A DNA stretch of 64,000 nucleotides from Ectobius pallidus (GCA_964059195.1 CAXKWD010000001.1:213350484-213414483), one strand, 5' to 3'; numbered from the stretch's first letter, positions 29,666-41,330 are shown. Notes: generated from the letters alone by a model not told the origin. Made by a program: numbers and translations.

Positions 29666-32600
29666 TTTTATTAGTACCAAACTAGTAAATACCATAGAAT
29701 TGGGCTTGCCTATTAAAGAACCTCGAGCTCACACTCAAAGTAGACCTAGTCAAAAGAACATGTTTACTGTCTTCCACCAAAATATTCAAAGCATCGCTAA
29801 CAAACTTCACTATATTGAATACTTGACTAAATTTAATCTAAAACTCCCAGATATTCTGTGCTTTACGGAACACTGGGTCAAACAGGATCAGGTAGAATAT
29901 ATAAACATACCAGGTTATGAGTGCTCTGCTATATCCTGTAGATCTGAGTCGAAAAATGGTGGAGTTAGCATTTTTACTAAAACTAATACTAGTGTCAAAC
30001 CCGTAAATGCTGTGAGTACATATCAGGAAGACAAAGTCTTTGAGTGTGTAGCAGTCGACATATGCTCACCTAGAATTACTATCTTGTGTATTTATAGATC
30101 GCCTAGCAGCAACTTTAATAGCTTCCTAGAAAAGTTAGAAAGTGTGCTCGAACTATTTTTCAAAAGAAAAGCTAACATATTAATATGTGGAGATTTTAAT
30201 ATTAACTTCCTGAAACATAGCAGCGAGAGAAACAACTTAGATTCTCTACTGAAATCTTATAACCTATCACCATTGATCAAATCTGCTACAAGAGTTACAA
30301 TAAATAGTGAATCTCTTATAGATCAAATGATTTGTAACACTGACATTTTTGAAATTACAACAGAAGTAATAAACACGGGAATATCCGATCATTATGCTCA
30401 ACTTGCTAAGATTAAGACTATGAACTTAAGAAAGAAACAACAATACTTCAAATTTGTAAATAAACACCTTATAAATAACATTACCGTTCAGCAATTTAAA
30501 CAATTTCTATGTAAGGAAGATTGGTCAGATGTGTATCAAGAAACTGATACGAACCTTAAATTTGAACGATTCATAGAATCTGTAAAGTATTATTTCAATT
30601 GTGCCTTTCCATTAAAGAAATTAAAAATTAATCTAGGCCACCAGTCTCCAAAATGGATTACTAAGGCCATAGCTACCTCAATAGAGAACCAGAAAAATTT
30701 GTCTTTAATAGCCAAAAATGATAATTCAATAGAATTTAAACAATATTTTACTAAATATAAGCAAATACTTCAGAAGGTTATATTAACTGCCAAAAGACTG
30801 TATAATGACCATTTTATTGAAAACTCTGATAATAAATCCAAGGCAATGTGGAAACTAGTGAAAAGTCAATTAAGGGAAAATCTCAGGCCAACTGAAAATA
30901 TCAGTATCCAAGATAACCAGTTCACTATTAACGATCCCATAATTATTGCAAACAAATTTAACAACTACTTTAAAGATGCAACAAGTAACTTATTCCCCAA
31001 CGATCTTAAACCAAATTCGGATGCCTATCCTAGCATTAACTCTAAAGTTCAAAAATCAATCTTCCTAAGTCCTGTAACAGCCTATGAAATAAAGGAAATC
31101 ATAATTAGTAGAAAAAATAAGCAATCAACTGGTTTCGATCTAATTTCTGATTCGCTACTTAAACAAATTGTTAATTATGTGGAGGCACCATTAGCACATT
31201 TATGTAATGCTTCTATGACATCAGGCATTTTCCCTAATAGCTTTAAAACTGCCAAAATCAAGCCACTGTTTAAAAAAGGTGACAGAACGAACTTACAGAA
31301 TTACAGGCCGATCTCGCTTCTTTCTGTGTTCTCCAAAATACTTGAACTTGTAATGTACAATAGACTAAAAAAAATTTTCGACAAAGAAAAAATATTAACG
31401 GCTTGCCAACATGGTTTTCGTAATAAGTTATCAACGGAAACTGCCATGCATGATTACATATCTAGTATCATTGAATCTCTTGATAAAAAAGAATATGCAT
31501 TGGGATTATTTATTGACCTATCCAAAGCTTTCGATTGTGTAAACCATACAATTCTTCTTGAAAAATTAAATGTATAGGCCTATGGAATTAGAGGTTTGGC
31601 AAATGAATGGTTTAGATCGTACTTATCTATGAGAAAGCAAATTGTAGAAATTACTCATGAAGACCCAAAAACTAACTATGAAAGAAAATACTACTCAAAT
31701 GTACAGGAGGTTTCACTAGGTGTACCGCAAGGTTCTATTCTTGGACCTCTTTTGTTTCTATTATACATGAATGATTTTCCGGATAATTGTCCCACAGCAA
31801 AAGTTGTTTTGTTTGCAGATGATACCAGCATATTAATAAATGCCCCTAACCATCTTGAACTAAAGGTTAAGTCATCGCAAGTTATTAAAAGCATTGAAAA
31901 ATGGTTCCACTCTAACAGACTAGTAATAAATGCCCAAAAAAACAGCATACATCCCTTTTAGAAATAGCAATAGGACAGACCTTGTATATCCTCAACTCAC
32001 TTTAAACAACCATACTCTTACTCCTCAAATACTTACTAAATTCCTAGGCTTACAAGTAGACCATAATATTAAGTTCAAAGAGCACATTGATTTTGCCATA
32101 AAAAAAAATTCACGAATTAGCTATGCATTTCGAGCTTTGAAAAACATAGTCAGTTTCAACACATTAATGGTCTTATATTTTGCATATGTTCACTCCATTT
32201 TGAAATATGGTATCGTCATCTGGGGCAGTAATAATTATAGTCGACACTTGTTTATTAAACAAAAGCAAATCATAAGAATTATAATGGGGATCGAGAAAGA
32301 TAGCAGCTGTAAACAATATTTTGTTAAATTGAGAATATTGACCTTACCTAGCATCTATATTTTTGAAGTATTAATCCTTATGTTCAAAAACAAGTCATGC
32401 TACCCTCTAAATAAAGATATCCATTCTCATAGTACTCGTCACTGTAGTAACTTCCATATCAACTCGCATGGTACTATATTGTATCAGAAAGGAACAAACT
32501 ATCAGGGAATAAAACTATTTAACAATTTGCCATCCCAAATAAAAAATCTACCTAACCTTAAGACATTCAAAAAAAAGAGTTAAAACAATATCTAATTAAT

Positions 32601-32768
32601 AAAAGCTTTTACTCGCTCGATGAATTCTTTTCAAATACAGATTGATATTATTAATTATTAATTATTAATTTAATCTGTTTTCTTTTACTGTTTGAATTTA
32701 TATTTGTTGTTGGTACTCTTTGTCAATGGCAACCTGCAGGTGTTGCAGGAAGAAATAAAATAAAATAG
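29666..32768 (+). mobile_element. LINE-B, nearly complete ORF2 copy
   Basis: Begins a few codons upstream of the endonuclease and ends after a 3' UTR with GGTACTCTTTGTCAATGGC and an AAATAAAATAAAATAG tail. No clear TSD and no separate ORF1 are seen. It is the best preserved coding element of the window. Confidence 0.85.
29760..32583 (+). pseudogene. LINE-B endonuclease-reverse transcriptase, two lesions
   Basis: From Met 29760 the endonuclease shows FHQNIQSIANK, CFTEHWVK, LCIYRSPSSN, ICGDFNINF and ISDHYAQL, so the Asn, Glu, Asp and SDH residues expected for catalysis are all there. RT blocks follow: STGFDLISDSLLKQ, NLQNYRPISLLSVFSKILE, HGFRNKLSTETAM, GLFIDLSKAFDCVNH, LGVPQGSILGPLLFLLYMND and LFADDTSILI. 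Only two lesions are seen: a 6-bp GGCCTA insertion at 31577-31582 that makes an in-frame TAG, and one extra A in an A7 run near 31936. The frame before and after the first lesion is the same. The last part runs to TAA 32581-32583. Confidence 0.9.
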
Positions 32769-32820
32769 GCTATTACTAAGTGATAATGATTTGTTCTTCA
32801 TTTTGTACTAGTAAATATGT

Positions 32821-32846
32821 AATTTTTTTTTTTTTTTTTTTTTTTT
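32821..32846 (+). repeat. Poly-T tract
   Basis: A run of about 25 T follows the LINE-B end. It could be the A tail of an opposite-strand insertion, but no element is recognisable next to it. Confidence 0.8.
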
Positions 32847-32879
32847 GTTAAGGGTTGTTAATTATTTATCATATCTATG

Positions 32880-33150
32880 TATTTATTATTTTTTCTTTGT
32901 AAATATGTGATATTGTTTGTTGTAGGTTAGTTAGGTCCACTTTGTATTTTTGGTTAGGTCCATTTTGTATTTTTAATTTATGTATATTTATTCCTTTTAA
33001 GTTTTTGTAATTGTTCTACATTTTTGTACCTGTAAATATGTAAAATTATTTGTATAAGTTAGATTTGTACTTTGACAATTCTGATGTCTGGGGATACAAT
33101 GTACCCTCTTGCTGAAAGATGCAATAAAGAAAGAAAGAATAAAGAAAACG
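32880..33150 (+). mobile_element. LINE 3' UTR fragment
   Basis: The phrases TACCTGTAAATATGTAAAAT and GGGGATACAATGTACCC, with an AATAAAGAAAGAAAG end, have the look of a CR1-like 3' UTR with a simple tail. GTTAGGTCCA...TTTGTATTTTT occurs twice in tandem at 32928-32980. There is no coding part. Confidence 0.45.
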
Positions 33151-33251
33151 GAAATGAATTGGTGTAAGTTAGAAGGCGAAAAAGAACACTGAATGAATAT
33201 AGCAAGGATTGAACTCAAACCCCAAATGCACATTTGTGCACATTTCTGCTA

Positions 33252-33551
33252 TTAATTAAACTTCTTGATCAAGTTTTCTTCTAGCGGTATTTCAAAATTC
33301 ATCAGTTTATCTTCATACTTCTTCATATAAATCTTTTCCCACACTTCCAGATCTTTTTGTTTATTAACTGATTTCAACAGGTTGGCTTTCTTAAGGATTT
33401 GATGATTCTTATTCCAACAATGAGCTGCTACTGCTGATTTGTCTATTTGACAGTACAAAACCAGAAGGTGCCAGTGTTCTCCAAGCAGAAAATAGACAAT
33501 TGACAAGCAGTTGAAAATGTGGGCAAAGCCCATGAAACATACGTTCTGCAA
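33252..33551 (-). pseudogene. Penelope-like C-terminal fragment
   Basis: Minus-strand frame of 99 codons. After an unmatched N-terminal part it reads DKSAVAAHCWNKNHQILKKA, then LEVWEKIYMKKYEDKLMNFE. The pattern 'SxVAxHC...NH' followed by 'E..YI.K......N' is what follows the GIY-YIG core in Penelope-like proteins. The GIY-YIG motif itself is not present. Part of it is shared with 23103-23262. Confidence 0.5.
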
Positions 33552-33774
33552 AAATTTAAGGAAAAGTGAAGCCTATAGTGTTTAATAGTCAACAACTTAG
33601 TTAATTATATAATTTGTTGCTTCACTGTATTAAGTTCCATTATCTCTTGACTCTTCATAATCCATATTGGTCCTGAATTCCACTGTGTCAAATACATAAA
33701 AGACTACTTTTTAATTGTTTTTATCGATGGTGGACAAACTAGTTACCAAGACAATTCAATCTTTCTTATGAACA

Positions 33775-33862
33775 GTCTAGTGTGGTGTGTCACCTGAGGA
33801 AGACTCTAGGGAAGAGCCAAAATGTCGTGTGTTATAACTTCTAACTTTCATCCACTGTTTTA
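33775..33862 (+). ncRNA. Second hammerhead-like motif
   Basis: CCTGAGGA is followed by a CTCT...AGAG stem and CAAAATGTCGTGTGTTATAA. The layout and the downstream phrase ATCCACTGTTT match the minus-strand motif at 12745-12800. Two core bases differ from an active hammerhead (CTGAGGA in place of CTGATGA is tolerated; CAAA in place of GAAA is not). It is a probable relic of a Penelope terminal repeat. Confidence 0.4.
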
Positions 33863-33959
33863 GAAATAATTTTTAAAAACATAAACAATTTTACCTTTTC
33901 ATGTAACTATGATTTTATTTAGTCTGCTAAATTACTAGGTATTTTTTACTGAAAACTCG

Positions 33960-34235
33960 CAAGGGTAAAGAATAATCAATATAGGCCTATTAGTTTATAG
34001 TTATCAAGATTTTTTAAAGGAATTTAAGCATTACTTTTCCATGTTTCACATTAAGAATTTGTAGGCCTATTTGTCTGTATTTGAAATTGTTATAAGATAT
34101 AGAATTTTCCTTTGGGAAAATTGTAATAAAATGAATATTTTACTAAAACACTAAAAAAAACTTTAAGAATCATGACAGGCTTGGAATCGTCACCACAATG
34201 TATGTAGGCCTATTTTTGAATTGTTGACCTACTGT
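33960..34235 (+). pseudogene. LINE reverse transcriptase relic
   Basis: Two short recognisable pieces: KNNQYRPISL near 33970 (the RT block NYRPISLL) and KTLRIMTGLESSPQC near 34155-34200 (thumb region 'A/IIRIMTG'). Between and after them the frame is broken. TAGGCCTA octamers lie at 33982 (explained by the codons for Y-R-P-I), 34062 and 34205. Confidence 0.5.
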
Positions 34236-34434
34236 GAAGAAACTTTACCCTGATGATAGATTTTTTCCAGTTGGGTATGAAAGTCAAAACAGAATGCTCA
34301 GTCCTATCATTAAAAGCAGTCACTACTCATGGCCTAATATGAGGGTGTGCTCCATATAACATATCATAGACCTAAATTTGAAACAATTTTTTAAATCTAC
34401 TTACATAATGAAGAGGTTATAAGTAGTAATTATA

Positions 34435-34971
34435 TAGGGTGTTAATGAATTACACCGAAATATTTTACCTGTGTATCCAGGGGACATAGACAAGCAACTT
34501 TTATTAGGACATTTCTGGTCTGTGGATTCAATTTTTCCTGTTACAGCATAAAATCTCCCGAGGACATGGCTGCCACTGACTTCTAACATTTGAAAAAAAT
34601 GCAAAACAAAGGAGCTTCAGTGTTAACACTGGAGCTATGAATAAAACCCTAATGCAGGGGCGTCCAGTCATGTGATTAGTCTGTAAATTTTGCAGATTAT
34701 GGAAACACTAAATTATGATATAGTTGTTGTTGAATGAATAAGAATCAGGTTTTTTTCGATCACTTAGAAGGCATGAAGTCAATTTCACTAAAATTTTAAC
34801 TCTTTCATTTCATTATTGACTTATGAGCACCAAATTGTAATGATGTGAATGTCCTGTACCATAGGCCTACACATTTTATGTCAGTAAGCAAAATTCTCCT
34901 AATAAAATTTGCTTGTCTATGTCCCCTCCACACACAGGTAAAATATTTCAGTATTATTCATTAACACCCTG
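34435..34971. mobile_element. TIR element with ~80-bp inverted ends
   Basis: The ends TAGGGTGTTAATGAATTAC (left) and CAGGGTGTTAATGAATAAT (right, other strand) continue in inverted similarity for about 80 bp, including GGGGACATAGACAAGCAA. TA flanks the element on both sides. A Tc1/mariner-type MITE is likely. Non-coding. Confidence 0.8.
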
Positions 34972-35690
34972 TATAGCCTATTGAAATTACAAGGATTTGA
35001 CGATGTTGACCTTCTAAATATAACACATCTTAATATCCATCACATGACGCATCAGCCTAGCAATGCTTTACTCATGGTGGCTTCCCATCGCACAGCACAA
35101 TCAGAGTATGTGCAGTGGAAGTTTGAGCGAGATCTTCTCTAATTCAACACTGTAGTTTCTTGTTATCCCATAGAGACTGCTATAAAATATATTTTCGTCG
35201 GTTTGTTTGCATTGGAAGAGAATAGGAGTGATTTTAATGCAGTTTTTACAGTGTTCTTTAGCAAATTAGCACATGAACATCAGCCACCCGTGATTACTAG
35301 GTAAAAAAGCAAAGGTCTTCTACAAAATGTTTATCATAAGGAACACATCTGGATCAAAATGACATAGATATTGTGGCTGATATTGGCCACGAGAGAGAGA
35401 GACCTCGCTCTCTGTATTCACTGTGGTTATTTCATTCATGTGAACCATCAAGAACAGAGTCTGATAAATGTTGGAATTATAGCGTCATAAGTTGATAATG
35501 AAGGGAACATTAAGAACACTGATACACTTTCACTAGTCTTTAGCATGTTGCAGATATCGCAAAGCCATTTCACTTATGTTTGTTTCCGTATCCTCGTGTA
35601 GACTACAATGCAGATCATTTATCAATGAAGGTATCGGAGCGTGAAAAGATACTAATTATTTCTGCATAAAGATTTCAATGTAACAATGAT
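34972..35690. other. Spacer, nothing recognised
   Basis: Ordinary AT-rich sequence with a GAGAGAGAGA run at about 35392. No gene or terminal repeats. Confidence 0.4.
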
Positions 35691-35694
35691 TTTG

Positions 35695-35725
35695 TATTAT
35701 TATTATTATTATTATTATTATTGCT
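35695..35725 (+). repeat. (TTA)n microsatellite
   Basis: About nine TTA repeats. Confidence 0.85.
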
Positions 35726-35964
35726 AGTAGTGGTGTTAGTATTGTTTGTATTACAGTATTATTGTTGTTAATTGTTATTAGGGTTTTGGTAGTTGTAGAG
35801 AAGTAGAAGGGCCCTGGTGTTAAAAGAAGTTGCAATAGAAGAGATGATAAAAGTAGTATAGTTATTAGAAATAGAAGGGCTTGAAGGGTAGTGGTAGCAG
35901 AAGTAGAAATGGTGTTAGGCATGGTGGTGGTAAAATTACAATTTTAGTGTTTGTAATTCTTGGA

Positions 35965-35996
<32 letters not shown>

Positions 35997-36000
35997 ATTC

Positions 36001-36075
<75 letters not shown>

Positions 36076-36096
36076 TTAATTATTATTATTATATTT
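35965..36096 (+). repeat. (GAT)n-(AAT)n compound microsatellite
   Basis: About ten GAT repeats (35965-35997), then about twenty-four AAT repeats (36000-36074), then TTA units. It is one of the longest pure tracts in the window. The methionine/isoleucine-rich open frame over it is an artefact. Confidence 0.9.
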
Positions 36097-36133
36097 TTGG
36101 AGCCTATTTTGATATAAGTTACAGTGGTTGAAA

Positions 36134-36663
36134 TAGGGTGGCCACTTCCAAACTTTGAAAATGGAGGACACGTTAAATTTTAACTCCTAAATATTGTGAG
36201 TTTTTTCTTTAATTCATTTTTAACCTCTCAGTTCACCTTAAATTGCTTCAAACAAAACAGCAGAGGTGTCAACATTTATGAACTTAAAAGAAACTTACAG
36301 AATCTATCATAATATTTAACCTTGTTTTCCGTGTACATCTAACGCCACCTATTAACAAGACAGTATTAAATTTTATAATTGAAGGGTTCAGAGCCTAGTT
36401 CTTAATAATTATTACTAAGATCTGAATATGTGAATGTCCTTTATTTACATTCTTCCCTAACAGTGTTCATACAAGGCACGTAAGCCTACATGGCTGAGCA
36501 CTTTTGTGATATGTTGAACTGTGTTTTAAGCTGTGGACGGTACTTATGGTTCAACGTTAAAAAGGAGGACAAATTAACGTCCGGCATGAGTTGGTGCCGG
36601 ACGGACGACAGTTAGCTCAAAATCCAGACTATCCGGTGCAATGCCGGACATATGGCCACCCTA
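36134..36663. mobile_element. hAT MITE, TAGGGTGGCCA family, perfect TSD
   Basis: TIR TAGGGTGGCCA at both ends. The flanks GGTTGAAA at 36126-36133 and 36664-36671 form a perfect 8-bp duplication. GGACATATGGCC near the right end and CCGGACGGACG inside are typical of this family. 530 bp, non-coding. Confidence 0.9.
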
Positions 36664-36671
36664 GGTTGAAA

Positions 36672-37268
36672 GGTGAGGGGAAACTGGCCATGGTATATAC
36701 CAACTGTTTTCACACGCTTTAGGTAAGCACAAAAATCTCCTTCCTTTCAATCATTTCATTTCCTTCCCTTTGTATAAAAATATTAGTTTAGACTCTGAAT
36801 ATTCCAATCAGAAATTGGTGTTTAAACTTCTAGTGCTACTTATTTACAGTGTCAAAACACCAATCAAAATCAAAATCAAAATCAAAATCAAAATGCAATT
36901 TATTCTGGAATTCTATGACATCTGTCACTACCACTTCAATCTACGACTACCAAAGAAATCTAGAATTGTTGATCGTTTAGTGTGAATTTTGGATATCTTC
37001 GTTTCACTATGCATCAGTACTTCTGAAGTCATTTTGAGTCCCTCTGCATCAAACTAAGAATGTACGAACTGCTTATGTATCACAGCTAACAACTGTGCTG
37101 GTAAGAGATTGTGACTAAACTGAATGTATCAGTAAAAATGCACGATAATGATTGTTGCAAAGAATTCTGTTAGAATTCAATTTAATTTACAACAGTCTTT
37201 TTCTTTCATGCTGTCTGTTATTTGGAAGTTTTAAATGTTGTTGGGGGATACATTTGTGTCTGCATCAG
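36672..37268. other. Spacer with short hexamer repeat
   Basis: Contains five ATCAAA units at 36862-36893 and otherwise nothing recognisable. Confidence 0.4.
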
Positions 37269-37452
37269 TTTTTGAGAATGCCTGCTATTTGGAAGAATTT
37301 TATCATAAGGGCCAATGTTATTTTGCAGGGGAATTTAAAAATGTCTGCTATTGAGAGAAGTTTTTGAGAATGCCTGCTATTTGGAAGAATTTTATCATAA
37401 GGGCCAATGTTATTTTGCAGGGGAATTTAAAAATGTCTGCTATTGAGAGAAG
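37269..37452 (+). repeat. Perfect 92-bp tandem duplication
   Basis: Two identical 92-bp units (37269-37360 and 37361-37452) start TTTTTGAGAATGCCTGCTA and end TTGAGAGAAG. Shorter similar phrases precede and follow. About 40 bp later AAGTTTCACTGTA resembles a pogo-like terminus, so the region may be the remnant of a pogo-like MITE with only one recognisable end. Confidence 0.9.
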
Positions 37453-37852
37453 TCCGCTATTGGGAAGTGTTTGTTGAAGGAAGTTTCACTGTATATGCAT
37501 TTATAACGTCCAGCCTATTGATACATGACCAAATCGTTTAACCAGTACTGGAGTAAAGCCCAATTCAGTGCCTATTTAAGGGTAATATATTAGAATGAAT
37601 TATCACATGCAAATCGGTTATCATGATAACATATTGTTTTACAGTGTCGTTAAGATAATGCACATTGTGCGCGATTTCTTAATTATATACAGCTTTGGAA
37701 GTTTCAATACAGTTAGCTATGACAAATAACCCTATTCCTTCACATACGCTTATCAAACTAGACCGTTAAACTGAGCAAGCTGAAAGAGATGGTAATGTCT
37801 AGGACTCTCATTCTAGAGGTCCATGGTTCAAAACGCAGAGTCTGCCAATTTG

Positions 37853-37879
37853 ATATATATATATATATATATATATATA
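37853..37879 (+). repeat. (TA)n tract, insertion site of a MITE
   Basis: An alternating TA run continues on the other side of the following MITE (38755-38774), so the MITE inserted into one longer (TA)n tract. Confidence 0.85.
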
Positions 37880-38754
37880 CAGTAAAACCTCATTAACAAG
37901 AACTCTCTTACAACGAACACTCTGTTAACAAGAACAAAGATTTGGTCCCTGCAAAGATGTAGTGTTTCTTATGAAAGTTTTGTCGGTTAACACGAATTTC
38001 GGTTACCACGAACTGCGAACTGTTTTTCTGTCCCTTGAATCTTGAAATGTCATTTAACACAAACTTCCAAAGCTTTTCAAATTGTTATTTCCTGTTCTTC
38101 CTTCACTAGGTATGCAAGAAATGAAATTAAACGTAAACCTTTATTAAATTCCCGGTTACTTATGTGAATGGCTACGAGTAATTGGATTAACATCAACGCT
38201 GGCTGGTGCAATCGCTCGACAATCGGTAGTTGTTATTGTTATCCTATGCCAGTACGGCTGGTCTACAGGATTGCTAAATGAATAAATAAAGCATCGTGCC
38301 GCCAACAATCTGGTTATAACGTTTCTTATTTTATTTTTCTGTTCATTCAAACATAACCAGTACGATTTCATCATACGTTGCATTAAAACTTGTAACCCAC
38401 CTGCCAGGAAGTGTTTGCCGCCATAGCCCCTTTAGAACATTTTGCTGCAACATCCGAATCATCTGCTGGGTTTACTGAAGCTGTGAATACCATTGGCCGT
38501 GAAGTTTCCAGGCACTTTCATTCCCATCAGTGACAGCGCAACTTACTTGAATTTTTCAACAGGAAATGATCTTTTTTAAAAGGTAGACCTAATTACATAG
38601 CCTACTTTTGCATGTAACAGTATTTTCTACGATAGCATATACCGTAATTGGTTCATTAAAAAAAATAAAATTAGTCCCCGGTTAGCACGAATTTTTTTAA
38701 CACGAACCCCTCATTTTTCGGTCCCTTGGAATTCGTGTTAACGAGGTTTTACTG
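37880..38754. mobile_element. Pogo/Tigger-like MITE in (TA)n
   Basis: CAGTAAAACCTCATTAACAA and CAGTAAAACCTCGTTAACAC (other strand) are the TIRs. ACACGAA/TTCGTGTTA motifs repeat inside. 875 bp without a transposase frame; the target is the TA tract. Confidence 0.88.
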
Positions 38755-39166
38755 TATATATATATATATATATATTTTATCTTATTTTATTTTTGTGTGT
38801 GTGTACGATTGTCAAGATATCACAAATCTGTCTAGTTTTGATGATGGACGATTTTAATCTGATTTTTTAAAAAAACTAGACCTTTGTTCTTCCGTAAGCC
38901 CTACCTAATGAATCAATCTGGAGCCCAACTCTGAAATCAATTTTTAAAAAAACTTATTTTCTGCATATCATAATTGCAATTATAACTGATTAAACAAAAG
39001 CATTCTGGCACTTTGTTACATCAGTTAACCTGATTTTTATTTTCTATTGCAATTTTTGTTCTAATAGGAAGCTTGCCGCGGAATGCCATTACTTTGGTTT
39101 TTATGTTCAAATGTTCATATTATAGAGTTTACTAATATTATTTAGCTTTTCAATTTGTCTTTTAGT
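38755..39166. other. (TA)n remainder and spacer
   Basis: Right half of the TA tract, then AT-rich sequence. No gene. Confidence 0.4.
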
Positions 39167-39690
39167 ATGTTTACATGCAGAATTCAGATTGATCTGAGTC
39201 TGATCCATGTGTTGAAATCAACATGTAAACGCAGACTCAGTCCGGAATGAATTTTCAATCCGATCCTCTGCAAATGGAGGAATAGATCGGATTTAAGTTG
39301 TATTCAATTCCATGTAAACACCAGAGAACTCAATCCTGGTGTGCACAAATACACTGGCAGGGTATTCATTCTTTGTTCTATCAGCTGATTGCCACTTTAA
39401 TCCAAAACACTCACTCACACTATAATATTAATATTATATTACTCTTTTATGCCATAATTTGTTTAAGGGGACTAGAAATTGTTAAAAGAACACACATTTT
39501 TTATATTTTTAATCACAGAATAAACACTGCAATTGTTTAAACAGGTTAGCCACAAAAATATCCATACATAACAAAGTTAGCCAATAGTAAAACAAATCTC
39601 AATTCACTCCTAGAACTTGCCATGTAAACAGGGAACGTATTGAGTTGGGATCGGATTCAGATAGATTTCAATCCCGCATGTAAACATAGT
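39167..39690. mobile_element. TGTTTACATGC-ended element
   Basis: The ends ATGTTTACATGC and GCATGTAAACAT are inverted, and further inside CATGTAAAC and GATCGGATT recur in both orientations. The flank AGT on each side would be a 3-bp duplication, but this is weak. The right 190 bp recur at 61786-61975. Class not assigned. Confidence 0.6.
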
Positions 39691-40544
39691 ATTTATAAGA
39701 AATAAAAACGGCATCTGCTAATTTCTTTCAATTTCATTTGCAAATTTTCCACCTAGTTTTAAAACTACTTAGTATTGTTTTATTAAATGCTCTGAGTAGT
39801 GTATACCAGGTAAAATGGTTTTCTATCACCTGTCGATGCACAATATGTTCTTCCTAAAGCCGTTTTGTTGTTCTGTTAATATATTCCATTTTTTTTTTCA
39901 TCCACATAAAAATTGAGAATGGTTTCAACATGTGATAAAGATAAAAATATATGGTGCAAAAATATGTTGCACAAACTTTCTCGCATATACATGTTAAAGG
40001 CTAGCACAGAAAAAAGTAAATTAAAGGAACAGTTAAATTTTATTTATTACATTTTTATAAAACTAATAAGTATCTGGAATGGAAAGCATCAGAGTCTGTC
40101 TTTATGTTCAATGCTTTTACCGTGAAATAATAATAATAAAACAACAATAATAACAACTTGGGGTTTGCACGGTTTTCTCAATCTCAAAGGCAAAAATGCA
40201 GGGTACATTGAGATATAGCCGACAATACAGTGTGCCCGAGAATATTCTCCGCAGCGGCTACTTGTTGGAGAGGCATCTAGCTGCAGCATTCGATCTAAAT
40301 GCTTGCACACTGCAATATGTACTGATTAGTAATTAGACAATGTACCCATTGATAAAGTGACAATGACCTCTGCCTGCCTGCCTGCATACACAGCTGGCGG
40401 TTTGTTGTTATAAAAGCTCGCGTTGCCAATGTAACTGCTGCAGCTAGCCCTCTCTCCAGCAAATAGCAACTGTGGAGAATATTCTTGGGCGCACTGTAGA
40501 AGTAAATGCTTAATGGATAAGGTATTACAAGAGCATACTGGTAA
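39691..40544. other. Spacer, nothing recognised
   Basis: AT-rich sequence, with (CTGC)n at about 40374-40385. Several short open frames on both strands match no family. Confidence 0.4.
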
Positions 40545-41330
40545 ATCTGGGTGGCCACGAAATTTGATTTGAACCCAGGACTTCTTCCCTGTTACCCTAA
40601 ACCACCTCGCTCTAATTGATTTTGGTGTGTTCATTAGACTGTAGTAAACTGACTACATTTCACAACAATAATTAGACTATAGTATTCTTGTTACTATGGG
40701 TAACAGAAGAATATCATTCATATTTTAATCAAAATGTATGTTCTGAAATTCGCATTTAAGTCAAGTTATTTCATTTTTATCTTGATACCTATTAATTTTA
40801 TAAAGAAATGTATTTAACAAATAATGTTTTTTATTTTCTCTACAACTTGACTGCTATGTTTCCATGTATCGCCCAATGTAATGGAGATAGCCTAGAAAAA
40901 TTGAAAATGGATAGCAGTAAAGTAAGCCTACTATCTAAGTCATTTTTGCAGAAAAACAGATATAGCCATTTTATTAGTCATAGATAAAAGTTACCAATTT
41001 TAAATTTTTATTAAAATAGTTAGAGCCAATTTTTCAAAAATGAAAGTTTTTCAAAAAAATGTTTATAAAAAGTCCCCTTAATATTTTAAGTTATAAGTAT
41101 CAAATTCTGGGTAGTGCGATAAAATTTTTAAAAAGTCCTAATTAAAAAAATGAAGTAATTACAATGAACCGTTTACCCGCTGTGCTTTTGCGTGGACAGA
41201 TGGACAGACGTCATTCCAAAAACACTTTTTTTGGTTTCTAGACATTGTGAAACATCTTTTCCTGGTGTTATCTCGATTTCAATTTTTTTGTCACGATCAA
41301 AATACTTTCTCTATATGTGAAACTGATCTA
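40545..41330 (-). repeat. Dispersed ~1-kb repeat, copy 2
   Basis: The minus-strand copy of the repeat at 14120-15115, not interrupted by a LINE. Its tRNA-like end (GTCCTGGGTTCAAATC on the minus strand near 40580) is closer to a B-box consensus than in copy 1. It supplies the unoccupied reference for the LINE insertion at 14283-14489. Confidence 0.75.

Noticed and set aside
33982..33989. TAGGCCTA as an insertion at this site
   Set aside because: Here the octamer is the natural codon sequence for Y-R-P-I in the RT block NYRPIS, so it gives no support to the scar hypothesis.
35881..36117. Open frames rich in Met and Ile or Leu over AAT, GAT and TTA tracts (also 57403-57585)
   Set aside because: Translation of microsatellites.
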